A DNA stretch of 39,169 bases, taken from Acidobacteriota bacterium (lineage in GTDB: Bacteria > Acidobacteriota > Terriglobia > Terriglobales > Acidobacteriaceae). Positions 9,351 to 16,189 of the stretch are shown piece by piece. The stretch lies in contig JANYDG010000070.1 in NCBI GenBank assembly GCA_025359885.1, forward strand, positions 1 through 39,169, written 5' to 3'. The translations under genes and the position numbers were made by a program. A model generated the notes under the pieces. It was given only the letters and a program-made list of their open reading frames with translations, had not been told where the DNA came from and did no database searches. Within the stretch, counting starts at the first letter, position 1. The number at the start of each line of letters is the position of its first letter.

Positions 9351-9634
9351 TTGGCGGCCTCGGTGAGATAGAGGTTATCTTCCTCCGCATTTTCAAAGAT
9401 TTCGGGCGGAAGATCGTCCTCCCAATCTGGAGACAAGAAGCTTATCCCGAGCAGATTTTGTCCGAACGGAAGTGGCTCCGGCTCCGCACTTTTTCCTGAA
9501 GAGGAAAGTGCCACCAGCCGCGCCAACGGCTGCCCTGACTTGGCAATGACGATCACTTCACCTTGGGCGGCGCGTTCCACGAGGCTGGAGAGCTGGGTTT
9601 TGGCTTCGTAGAGGTTGACCTGGGTGATGGGCAT
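9347..9634 (-). CDS. Phd/YefM-type antitoxin of the vapBC-like pair
   Basis: A 95-residue antitoxin. Its N-terminal half (MPITQVNLYEAKTQLSSLV, then GEVIVIAKSGQPLARLV) is the Phd/YefM DNA-binding fold that dimerises on the operon promoter. The acidic C-terminal half (PDWEDDLPPEIFENAEED) would wrap around the toxin and block its active site. A GGGAGG ribosome site 6 bases upstream fixes the ATG at 9634; a longer reading frame starting at 9853 runs into gltX and is not believable. It overlaps vapC by 4 bases and is divergent from gltX, with a 139-base shared region that probably contains both promoters and the operator. Confidence 0.9.
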   Translation of the reverse strand: MPITQVNLYEAKTQLSSLVERAAQGEVIVIAKSGQPLARLVALSSSGKSAEPEPLPFGQNLLGISFLSPDWEDDLPPEIFENAEEDNLYLTEAAK

Positions 9635-9640
9635 TTCCGA

Positions 9641-9646
9641 CCTCCC
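9641..9646 (-). promoter_or_regulatory. Ribosome binding site GGGAGG deciding the antitoxin start
   Basis: GGGAGG on the minus strand ends 6 bases before the ATG at 9634. It excludes the much longer in-frame extension that would overlap gltX. Confidence 0.6.
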
Positions 9647-9773
9647 TGAATACGTCTCTTCGCTTTGATTGTGCGCTGAATCGTTTAGTTGGTCAAGTTG
9701 GTCAACCCTCGCAAAGGAAACCGGACGCGCCTTTGCCGCAAGGAAGCCCCTGATAAGATTGGGGTTGACACTT

Positions 9774-11252
9774 ATGACTAAACAGACGATTTCTTCCGCA
9801 CCGATTCGCGTACGTATTGCACCCTCTCCTACCGGTGACCCGCACGTAGGCACGGCTTACATCGGTTTGATCAACTACATCTATGCTCGCCAGCGCGGGG
9901 GGCAATTTGTTCTGCGCATTGAGGATACGGACCGGACGCGGTTTGTTTCTTCAAGCGAGCAGATGATTTTTGATGCGTTGAAGTGGGTGGGGCTGAGCTG
10001 GGATGAGGGTCCGGATGTAAGCGGGCCTTACGGGCCGTACCGGCAGTCGGAGCGAACGGAGATTTACCGCGAGCACACCGAGATATTGCTGGCAAACGAG
10101 ACGGCTTACCGATGCTTTTGCACGGCCGAGGAGCTCGAGGCCAGCCGCCGGGAGCAGATGGCGGCGAAGCAGCCGACGCGATATGCCGGGACCTGCCGGG
10201 CGTTGACGGCGGAGACGATTGCGGCGAATCTGGAGGCGGAGAAGCCCTTTGTGGTGCGGCTGAAGGTGCCGTCGGAAGGATCGACGACCTTTACCGATGA
10301 GCTGCGCGGGGCGATTACGTTTGACCACTTCAATGTGGACGACCAGGTGCTGATGAAGTCGGATGGGTTCCCGACGTATCACCTGGCGAATGTGGTGGAC
10401 GACCACCTGATGTGTATTACGGATGTGATCCGAGCGGAGGAGTGGATCTCTTCGACGCCGAAGCATGTGCTGCTGTATGGGGCGTTTGGGTGGGAGGTGC
10501 CGAAGTTCTGGCATATGCCGCTGTTGAGGAACCTGGATAAGTCGAAGATTTCAAAGCGAAAGAACCCGGTTTCGCTGGTGTATTACAGGCAGGCGGGATT
10601 TCTGCCGCAGGCGTTGTTGAACTTTCTCGGCCTGATGGGCGGCGGGATGCCGAACGAGATCAACAACGGGACAGAGAAATTTACGCTGGCGGAGATGATT
10701 GAGCACTTTGAGGTGAAGAATATCCGGCTGGGCGGGCCGGTGTTTGACCTGACCAAGCTGAAGTGGCTGAACGGGGAGTACATACGTGCGATGACGCCGG
10801 GGGATTTTTACGCGGCGCTGCGGGAGACGGTGCTTTCAGACGCGTATCTGAGCGAGATTGCGGGGCTGATTCAGACGCGGGTGGAGACGCTGGGGCAGTT
10901 TGGGAATCTGACGCATTTCTTCTTTGCTGATGATGTGATGCCTGCGGCGGAGGTGTTTCTGCCGAAAAAGCGGACGCTGGAGGAGACGCTGGCGTTTGCG
11001 GCAGAGCAATTGGCGGTGCTGGAGGCGACGGAGTGGACGAAGGAAGCGCTGGAGGCGGCGATGAAGGCGCTGGGTGAGGGGAAGGAGTGGGCGGTGAAGG
11101 AGAACTTCATGCTGCTGCGGGCGATCGCGACGGGGGGGACGATGAGTCCTCCGCTGCTGGAGAGCGTGGTGGTGTTTGGGAAGGCGCGGACGCTGGACCG
11201 GATGCGGCGGTTTTTGGAGGGGCAGAAGAAGCTGGCGGGGGGGAAGAAGTAG
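9774..11252 (+). CDS. gltX: Glutamyl-tRNA synthetase
   Basis: A 492-residue class I aminoacyl-tRNA synthetase that charges tRNA(Glu) and, in many bacteria without GlnRS, also tRNA(Gln). The HIGH-like motif is HVG (24-26) within APSPTGDPHVGTAY, and the KMSKS-like motif is KISKR (258-262). A LRIEDTDRTRF segment and cysteines C114, C116 and C141 in the zinc-loop region are also present. The C-terminal anticodon-binding helices run to the end with a KKLAGGKK tail. The start is ATG 9774, which puts the catalytic motif at the normal distance from the N-terminus; an upstream in-frame extension overlaps the antitoxin's upstream region. Whether it is discriminating for tRNA(Gln) cannot be read from this sequence. 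Confidence 0.96.
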   Translation: MTKQTISSAPIRVRIAPSPTGDPHVGTAYIGLINYIYARQRGGQFVLRIEDTDRTRFVSSSEQMIFDALKWVGLSWDEGPDVSGPYGPYRQSERTEIYREHTEILLANETAYRCFCTAEELEASRREQMAAKQPTRYAGTCRALTAETIAANLEAEKPFVVRLKVPSEGSTTFTDELRGAITFDHFNVDDQVLMKSDGFPTYHLANVVDDHLMCITDVIRAEEWISSTPKHVLLYGAFGWEVPKFWHMPLLRNLDKSKISKRKNPVSLVYYRQAGFLPQALLNFLGLMGGGMPNEINNGTEKFTLAEMIEHFEVKNIRLGGPVFDLTKLKWLNGEYIRAMTPGDFYAALRETVLSDAYLSEIAGLIQTRVETLGQFGNLTHFFFADDVMPAAEVFLPKKRTLEETLAFAAEQLAVLEATEWTKEALEAAMKALGEGKEWAVKENFMLLRAIATGGTMSPPLLESVVVFGKARTLDRMRRFLEGQKKLAGGKK

Positions 11253-11561
11253 ATTTGGAGTTGCCGTTTGCGACGTTCAAGCGCTACCTAACAAAGAGAG
11301 TGATCGAACACCTGGCCAAGTAACGGCAAGATGGTCGAGGCGTATGATCCATCGTGCGGAACCGGGATCCACATGGGTTACAGCGCACCAGAAGCCGGAC
11401 AAGTAGCTGAATTTGATGTCCCGATGCCCCAGGAGAAGCCCCTGCCACGGGTGGTTCGTGCGAGAGTTTTCCGCATGAAGCAGTAACCGCTTTTTATCCT
11501 GAATTGCCTGGAGTTTCAAAGGCAGACAGAAAGGTAAGAGCTAGAGCGTGGTGCGGGGAGG
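11253..11561. other. Gap between gltX and amidohydrolase genes (309 bases)
   Basis: The stretch lies between two convergent genes. It contains one short plus-strand reading frame (listed separately) and no clear terminator hairpin with a U-run that I can find for either neighbour. Confidence 0.5.
11331..11486 (+). CDS. Possible 51-residue small protein, doubtful
   Basis: An ATG at 11331 opens a 51-codon frame ending TAA at 11484-11486. The product begins MVEAYDPSCGTG and ends ARVFRMKQ, with proline- and arginine-rich stretches. No Shine-Dalgarno sequence precedes it and no family is recognised. It is the longest plausible plus-strand gene in this gap, but it could equally be a degraded remnant or chance. 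The opposite strand has an 80-codon frame (11277-11519) of equally poor support. Confidence 0.2.
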   Translation: MVEAYDPSCGTGIHMGYSAPEAGQVAEFDVPMPQEKPLPRVVRARVFRMKQ

Positions 11562-13115
11562 CTATTTTTTAAGGAGGGAGTCGCGTTCGAGGGGGTTGCC
11601 GTCGAGGATGAGGGAGTTGATGCGGCGGGCGTTCCAGATGTTGGTGGTGGGATCGCCGTCGAGGATGAGGATGTCGGCGCGGCGGCCGGGGGTGATCTGG
11701 CCGAGCTCTGTCCAGTGGAACTGCTCAGCGTAGTTATTGGTGGCGGCGGCGATGGCTTCGCGGGGGGAGAGGCCGAGACGGACGAGCATTTCCAGTTCGG
11801 TCTGGAGAGAGATGCCGGGCATGGTGCCCTGAGCGGGTGCACCGCTGGCGGCGAGGTAGTGGGGGTAGGCCTCAAAGATGGCCTGATTGATGGCCCAGAG
11901 GCGGTCGGCCTGCTGATCGGCCTTGTGACGCGCACCCTCTTCCATCCAGTGTGTGGTTGCGTTGGGGAGGTGACGGGTCCAGATGGGAAGGGGGTAGACG
12001 GTCTCGCCGGTTTTGGGATCGGAGGGGGAGAGCAGCGAGGCTGGATCGAGGAGCTGGGCGGCGGGTTCTTTCCAGAGATTGCGGTGATCGGGAAGGTTCA
12101 AGTAATAGAGGCTGAAGGTGGGCATGAGTACGGCGTGGTGGGTGGCGAGGAAACGTGCGTAGGCGCTGAGGTGGGCATCGGTGGGGGGGAGGCGCTCTGC
12201 GTAGCCGTAGGCGGTGCGACTGGCTGGGCCTTCTGGATCTTCGACGAGGGGCTTTTGCAATTCATCGGGAACGACGCCCAGCTCATAGCGGCCCATGTGG
12301 AGGAGGACATCGATGCCTGCCTGGATGCCGACGGAGTAGGGGGTCGCGGTGAATTCGCCATAGGTGACGAGGCCCAGCTGGTGGGCGTGCTCGAGGATCC
12401 ACTGGGTGTTGGCGGCGGTGAGGTTGTGGCCGAGCCAGAGGGCACGGGTGCCCATTTTGGCGATTTCTGTGAGTTGATGGGAGGTATCTTCGGGGGTGAG
12501 TTCGGTGGAGCGAGGTAGCTGGGTCTTGGGATCGCGCAGGTCTTTGAGCTTGCGGGCCCATTCGGGATGGTTCCCGAGGAGGCTATCGTCGTCAGTGGAG
12601 CCAATGCTGTCAATGAGATACAGGTGGGGGCTGGGGTTGGCGTGCAGGTCGAGGTGACCGCGGTGATCGTCCTGGGTGGCGACGACAGTGGTGACGCCCA
12701 TGTACAGGTTGGCGTTGGCCTGACCCTGGTTATTCATGCCGGCAAAGCCGTCTACGAGGCCGGGGATGAGGTACTTTCCGGTGCAATCGATGACGCGGGA
12801 GCCTTTGGGGATAGGGAGGGCGGCGCGGGGTCCGACTGCGGTAATGCGTCCATCGCGGATGTAGACGACGGCATCGTGGAGGTCGTTGGCGGAGCGGCCC
12901 CAGTCTGAAACGTCGACAATGGTGCCGCCGACGAGGACGAGCGGTGGTGCGGGGAGAGACTTAGGGAGCTGAATCTGGGTTTGAGGACCGCGGGCGAATG
13001 CATGGGACAGAGAGAGGAGGGCACAGAGGGTCAGGAGGAATGCGCGTGCGGCAGGCAGGTTGCTACGGAATCTGCACAGGGACGTTCGCGGAATTTCTGA
13101 AGTCTGGTCAGGCAT
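11562..13115 (-). CDS. Exported amidohydrolase-family protein lacking metal ligands
   Basis: A 517-residue protein with a hydrophobic export signal (about residues 24-41). Next comes the small beta-sandwich of amidohydrolases (VLVGGTIVDVS at 60-70, VYIRDGRITAVGP) and then a TIM barrel ending in LGLSPREAIAAATNNYAE and ITPGRRADILILDGDPT, hallmarks of the imidazolonepropionase/prolidase-like branch. At the spot where the family has D-x-H-x-H after the P-G-L strand, it reads PGLVDGFAGMNNQG (119-131), with no histidine. The usual G-S/T-D-x-G near the end is SGAPAQG. Catalysis by the usual metal mechanism is therefore doubtful; it may be a pseudoenzyme. The start at 13115 has no clear ribosome site. 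It is convergent with gltX and follows dxs on the same strand. Confidence 0.85.
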   Translation of the reverse strand: MPDQTSEIPRTSLCRFRSNLPAARAFLLTLCALLSLSHAFARGPQTQIQLPKSLPAPPLVLVGGTIVDVSDWGRSANDLHDAVVYIRDGRITAVGPRAALPIPKGSRVIDCTGKYLIPGLVDGFAGMNNQGQANANLYMGVTTVVATQDDHRGHLDLHANPSPHLYLIDSIGSTDDDSLLGNHPEWARKLKDLRDPKTQLPRSTELTPEDTSHQLTEIAKMGTRALWLGHNLTAANTQWILEHAHQLGLVTYGEFTATPYSVGIQAGIDVLLHMGRYELGVVPDELQKPLVEDPEGPASRTAYGYAERLPPTDAHLSAYARFLATHHAVLMPTFSLYYLNLPDHRNLWKEPAAQLLDPASLLSPSDPKTGETVYPLPIWTRHLPNATTHWMEEGARHKADQQADRLWAINQAIFEAYPHYLAASGAPAQGTMPGISLQTELEMLVRLGLSPREAIAAATNNYAEQFHWTELGQITPGRRADILILDGDPTTNIWNARRINSLILDGNPLERDSLLKK

Positions 13116-13257
13116 GGTTGAGGTGTTCCCTATTTTCGCACGGAGCCAGTCTTTGTTTGCTGGCTCGGTGAACCGGGGGCGTCATCCGCATTGATGACCC
13201 GAGTCAGGGCTGTGAGGAATGCGGTGTGCCTGCAATCAAGGTCATCCTCGTTTGTTA

Positions 13258-15159
13258 TTACATGGCGACGCGGGTGTGGCTGCGTATGGTGGCCAGATAC
13301 GGTTGCAGCTGGTCAAATGCCGCTTCGACGGAGAGGCCGTGTTTTATGCGAAGGTGGTCAACCTTGCCGTGCTCGATGAACTGATCAGGCCAGCCGATGC
13401 GCACAACGGGGATGTTGAAGCCGAGCTGGCTGAGGGCTTCGAGGACCGCGGAGCCGAAGCCGCCGGATTTGACGTGATCTTCAAAGGTGACGAAGGCGGT
13501 TGCGCGGCGGGCATAGTGTTCGATGACTTCGAGATCGAGGGGTTTAACGAAGCGGGGATTGATAACGGCTGCGGAGAAGCCCTCGGAGTCGAGGCGAGCG
13601 GCAAGTTCCTGAGCCATGGTGATGAGGGGACCGAGGCCAAAGATGGCGATATCGGTATGGCTGGCGGGGCCGTCGGAGAGGACTTCTGCTTTGCCGATGG
13701 GCAGGAGGGAGGGCCGGGGTTTGCGGGGCACACCGGCGACGACGCCGCGGGGGTAGCGGATGGCGCTGGGGCCGGGAATCTGGAGTGCGGTGAGCATCAT
13801 GTCGGCGAGTTCGTCCTCATCCCTGGGAGCCATGAGGACGATGTCGGGAATGTCGCGGAGGTAGCCGATGTCGAAGAGGCCGTGGTGCGTGGGGCCATCG
13901 TCTCCGGAAAGGCCGGCGCGATCCATACAGAAGACGACGGGGAGCTTTTGCAGGGCAACGTCGTGGACGATGGGGTCGAATGCACGCTGGAGGAAGGTGG
14001 AGTAGATGGCGCAGACGGGTTTGAAGCCCTGCGTGGCGAGGCCTGCGGCGAAGATGACTGCGTGCTCCTCGGCGATGCCGACGTCGAAATAGCGCCTGGG
14101 GTGGTGGGGACGGAAGAGGTCGAGCGCTGTGCCGTTGGGCATGGCGGCGGTAATGGCGACTATCTTTTCATCTTCATTGGCAAGCTGGACGAGGGTGTTG
14201 GCGAAGACTTCAGAGTAGGTAACCTGGCCTGCGGGCTTGGTTTCGCCGGTTTCGGGGTCGTAGGGTCCGAGGCCGTGGAACTTTTTCTGTTTGTCGAGGG
14301 CGGGCTGATAGCCTTTGCCTTTTTGGGTGAGGACGTGGAGGAGTACGGGGTGATCTTCAGTCTTGAGGAAGTTGAAGGTTTCGATGAGAAGGGGCAGGTT
14401 GTGGCCGTCGATGGGGCCGTAGTACTTGAGGCCGAACTCCTCGAAGAGCATAGAGGGCCAGAGGAAGCCTTTGGCTGCTTCTTCGGCTTTGCGGGCCACG
14501 TGGATGGCTGCCTTGCCGCCGAAACGCTGGATAAGGCGCGCGGCTGAATCGTGCAGATGCTTGTAGCGCTCGTTGGTGACGATGCGATGGAAGTAGCTGG
14601 CGATGGCACCGACGTTGCGGTCAATGGACCACTCATTGTCATTGAGAACGATGATGAAGCGCCTGGTTTGTTCGGCGATGTTGTTGAGCGCTTCGTAGGA
14701 GATGCCGTTGGTAAAGGCGGCGTCTCCGGCGACGGCGATAACGTGGTTGTTGCCGCCGTTTAGGTCGCGGGCGACGGCCATGCCGAGCGCGGCGGAGAGG
14801 GCGGTGCCGGCGTGGCCTGCTCCATAGGCATCGTGGACGCTTTCCGTTCGGAGCATGAAACCGTTGAGACCGCCGGGCTGGCGCATGGTGTCGAACTGGT
14901 CGCGGCGGCCGGTAAGGAGCTTGTGGATGTAGGCCTGGTGGCTTACGTCCATGGTGATTTTGTCTTCAGGGGTGTTGAAGGCGATATGGAGGGCCATGGT
15001 GAGCTCGACAACGCCGAGGTTGGGCCCGAGGTGGCCGCCGGTTCGGGAGAGGGTCTGGATGAGGAACTCGCGAATCTCGGCAGCAAGGGACTCCAGCTGG
15101 GCGGGCGTGAAGCGGCGCAAATCCTGCGCAGATTGGATGGAGTCGAGCAATGTTGCCAT
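13258..15159 (-). CDS. dxs: 1-deoxy-D-xylulose-5-phosphate synthase
   Basis: A 633-residue thiamine-diphosphate enzyme that joins pyruvate and glyceraldehyde 3-phosphate, the first and usually rate-setting step of the MEP isoprenoid pathway. Visible are H43 (GGHLGPNLGVVELT), H74 (DVSHQAYIHK), the diphosphate/Mg site starting VAGDAAFTNG (143-152) with NDN downstream, the IAEEHAVIFAAGLA segment with the catalytic glutamate, and the transketolase C-terminal domain. The usual G-D-G of the cofactor motif reads G-D-A. Length is standard. GGAAGG lies about 7 bases before the ATG. It is on the opposite strand from ispD-ispF, about 7 kb away. Confidence 0.96.
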   Translation of the reverse strand: MATLLDSIQSAQDLRRFTPAQLESLAAEIREFLIQTLSRTGGHLGPNLGVVELTMALHIAFNTPEDKITMDVSHQAYIHKLLTGRRDQFDTMRQPGGLNGFMLRTESVHDAYGAGHAGTALSAALGMAVARDLNGGNNHVIAVAGDAAFTNGISYEALNNIAEQTRRFIIVLNDNEWSIDRNVGAIASYFHRIVTNERYKHLHDSAARLIQRFGGKAAIHVARKAEEAAKGFLWPSMLFEEFGLKYYGPIDGHNLPLLIETFNFLKTEDHPVLLHVLTQKGKGYQPALDKQKKFHGLGPYDPETGETKPAGQVTYSEVFANTLVQLANEDEKIVAITAAMPNGTALDLFRPHHPRRYFDVGIAEEHAVIFAAGLATQGFKPVCAIYSTFLQRAFDPIVHDVALQKLPVVFCMDRAGLSGDDGPTHHGLFDIGYLRDIPDIVLMAPRDEDELADMMLTALQIPGPSAIRYPRGVVAGVPRKPRPSLLPIGKAEVLSDGPASHTDIAIFGLGPLITMAQELAARLDSEGFSAAVINPRFVKPLDLEVIEHYARRATAFVTFEDHVKSGGFGSAVLEALSQLGFNIPVVRIGWPDQFIEHGKVDHLRIKHGLSVEAAFDQLQPYLATIRSHTRVAM

Positions 15160-15219
15160 TCAGCTTCCTTCCGCGTCCTTACAGGAACGGGGCCGTGCGG
15201 CTTGGGGTGCGAACTCCGC

Positions 15220-15235
15220 CTGGGGTGTACCCCAG
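15220..15235. promoter_or_regulatory. Palindrome in the dxs leader, possible operator
   Basis: CTGGGGTGTACCCCAG has 7-bp arms (15220-15226 and 15229-15235) around a 2-base centre. It lies 61 bases before the dxs start codon and downstream of the candidate -10 box, a position suited to a repressor site or small leader hairpin. No regulator can be assigned. Confidence 0.3.
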
Positions 15236-15314
15236 CGTAAACCAGGGGCAATCTGAGTTGAAGCAATGCAGTCCCCCGACGCACCGTTGCCTTTCAGCGG
15301 AGTCGATGCTTCCC

Positions 15315-15323
15315 AGTATATCA
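15315..15323 (-). promoter_or_regulatory. Candidate extended -10 promoter (TGATATACT) of dxs
   Basis: On the minus strand the sequence reads TGATATACT, an extended -10 element (TGn followed by TATACT). The start of transcription would be near 15308, giving a leader of about 150 bases before the dxs ATG. No good -35 box was found, as is common for extended -10 promoters. Confidence 0.35.
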
Positions 15324-15471
15324 ATTCTTCAAAATGGGATTTCGATGGCCTCAAATCTTTACTGAAGTGAATGCAGATTTGTGATCAATCGGGCAGGTTA
15401 CGCGAGCGGCAATTCGACGGTTCTGGTATGGGATAGGATATGGCAGTAGCGCAATCTGGGAGGATATCCGA

Positions 15472-16023
15472 GTGAAACAGCGATGGATTGTGGTTGCTTT
15501 TGTAGGCCTGGTGGGCCTTTTTACTGGAAGCCATGCGGGTGGGCAGGTGCTGGCGCCCGGGGATGGCGGGGCGGTTGCCAACCCGCTCTCAGACACGACC
15601 GTGAAGCCCGGCAAGGCGCTGCTGTTTGAGCTGGAGGCGAAGTTTGCCAAGGCCACTGCGGAGGAGGGTGGGAAGGCATTTGCGTCGTGGTTCGCAGAGG
15701 ATGCTGTGACGCTGGGCGAGGGATCGGCACCGGTTCACGGGAAGGATGCGATCGCGAAGAGCGCCAACTGGCTGCCCAAAGAGTATCAATTGACGTGGAC
15801 GCCTACGGAGGCGGTGATGAGCCCATCAGGGGATATGGGTTACACGTGGGGGCACTATGAAGGACGCAGCAAGGACCGGGACGGTAATTCTAAAGTAACG
15901 ACGGGACGTTACTTTACGGTATGGCGCAAGGAGCCAAACGGGGAATGGAAAGTGGTGTTGGATGCGGGAAATGCTGAACCAGCGGGCGCCGGCGACTGCT
16001 GCAAACTGCCTGCGGGGCGCTGA
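15472..16023 (+). CDS. Exported DUF4440/SnoaL-like protein
   Basis: A 183-residue protein with a signal peptide (first about 25 residues) followed by an NTF2-like/DUF4440 fold. Typical signs are LFELEAKFAKATAEEG, the FAEDAVTLGEGSAPVHGKDA stretch, a W-x-P central strand, a Y-T-W-G-H-Y-E strand, and the closing TGRYFTVWRKEPNGEWKVVL. Such proteins are small cone-shaped domains that bind or transform small molecules; many have no known activity. The GTG start at 15472 has GGGAGGA about 8 bases upstream. It is divergent from dxs and lies upstream of the histidine kinase. A role in catalysis cannot be claimed. Confidence 0.82.
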   Translation: MKQRWIVVAFVGLVGLFTGSHAGGQVLAPGDGGAVANPLSDTTVKPGKALLFELEAKFAKATAEEGGKAFASWFAEDAVTLGEGSAPVHGKDAIAKSANWLPKEYQLTWTPTEAVMSPSGDMGYTWGHYEGRSKDRDGNSKVTTGRYFTVWRKEPNGEWKVVLDAGNAEPAGAGDCCKLPAGR

Positions 16024-16032
16024 GTGGACGGA

Positions 16033-16064
16033 TTTTTGGGAGTACTAAGGTTTTTGGGGGTACT
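16033..16064 (+). repeat. Two direct repeats of TTTTTGGG(A/G)GTACT
   Basis: The 14-base units at 16033-16046 and 16051-16064 differ at one base and start 18 bases apart. They lie just past the stop of the DUF4440 gene and about 125 bases before the kinase start. Function unknown; an origin in slippage duplication or a paired binding site are both possible. Confidence 0.5.
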
Positions 16065-16189
16065 GTAGTTTGAGAAGGACTTCTTCTTTTTGACCATTAC
16101 TTCTGTTGCAGGCGCGGGTTGGGTCGGGTTGACCCGTTTGTGCGAGAGCAAAATCAATGCGGTTCCGCCATACTAATCCTCGTTAGTCA

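Larger units (their letters stand above)
15160..15471. other. Divergent control region between dxs and the DUF4440 gene (312 bases)
   Basis: The stretch contains no gene. It should hold the dxs promoter (a candidate is listed) and the promoter for the plus-strand DUF4440 gene. A 16-base near-palindrome CTGGGGTGTACCCCAG sits at 15220-15235, in what would be the dxs leader. Confidence 0.6.

Noticed and set aside
9653-9853. Longer start for the antitoxin, extending into gltX
   Set aside because: A clear GGGAGG site and the family's usual N-terminus place the start at 9634; the extension shows no homology.
11277-11519. Minus-strand 80-codon frame after gltX
   Set aside because: No ribosome site, no domain, and it overlaps the equally weak plus-strand frame, so neither is well supported.
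13219-14547. 442-codon open frame antisense to dxs
   Set aside because: It is a shadow of the well-supported dxs gene with the same composition bias and no recognisable motif.
15909-16157. Minus-strand frame with repeated S-T-P-K-N units
   Set aside because: The repetition only reflects the TTTTTGGG direct repeats; there is no gene-like support.
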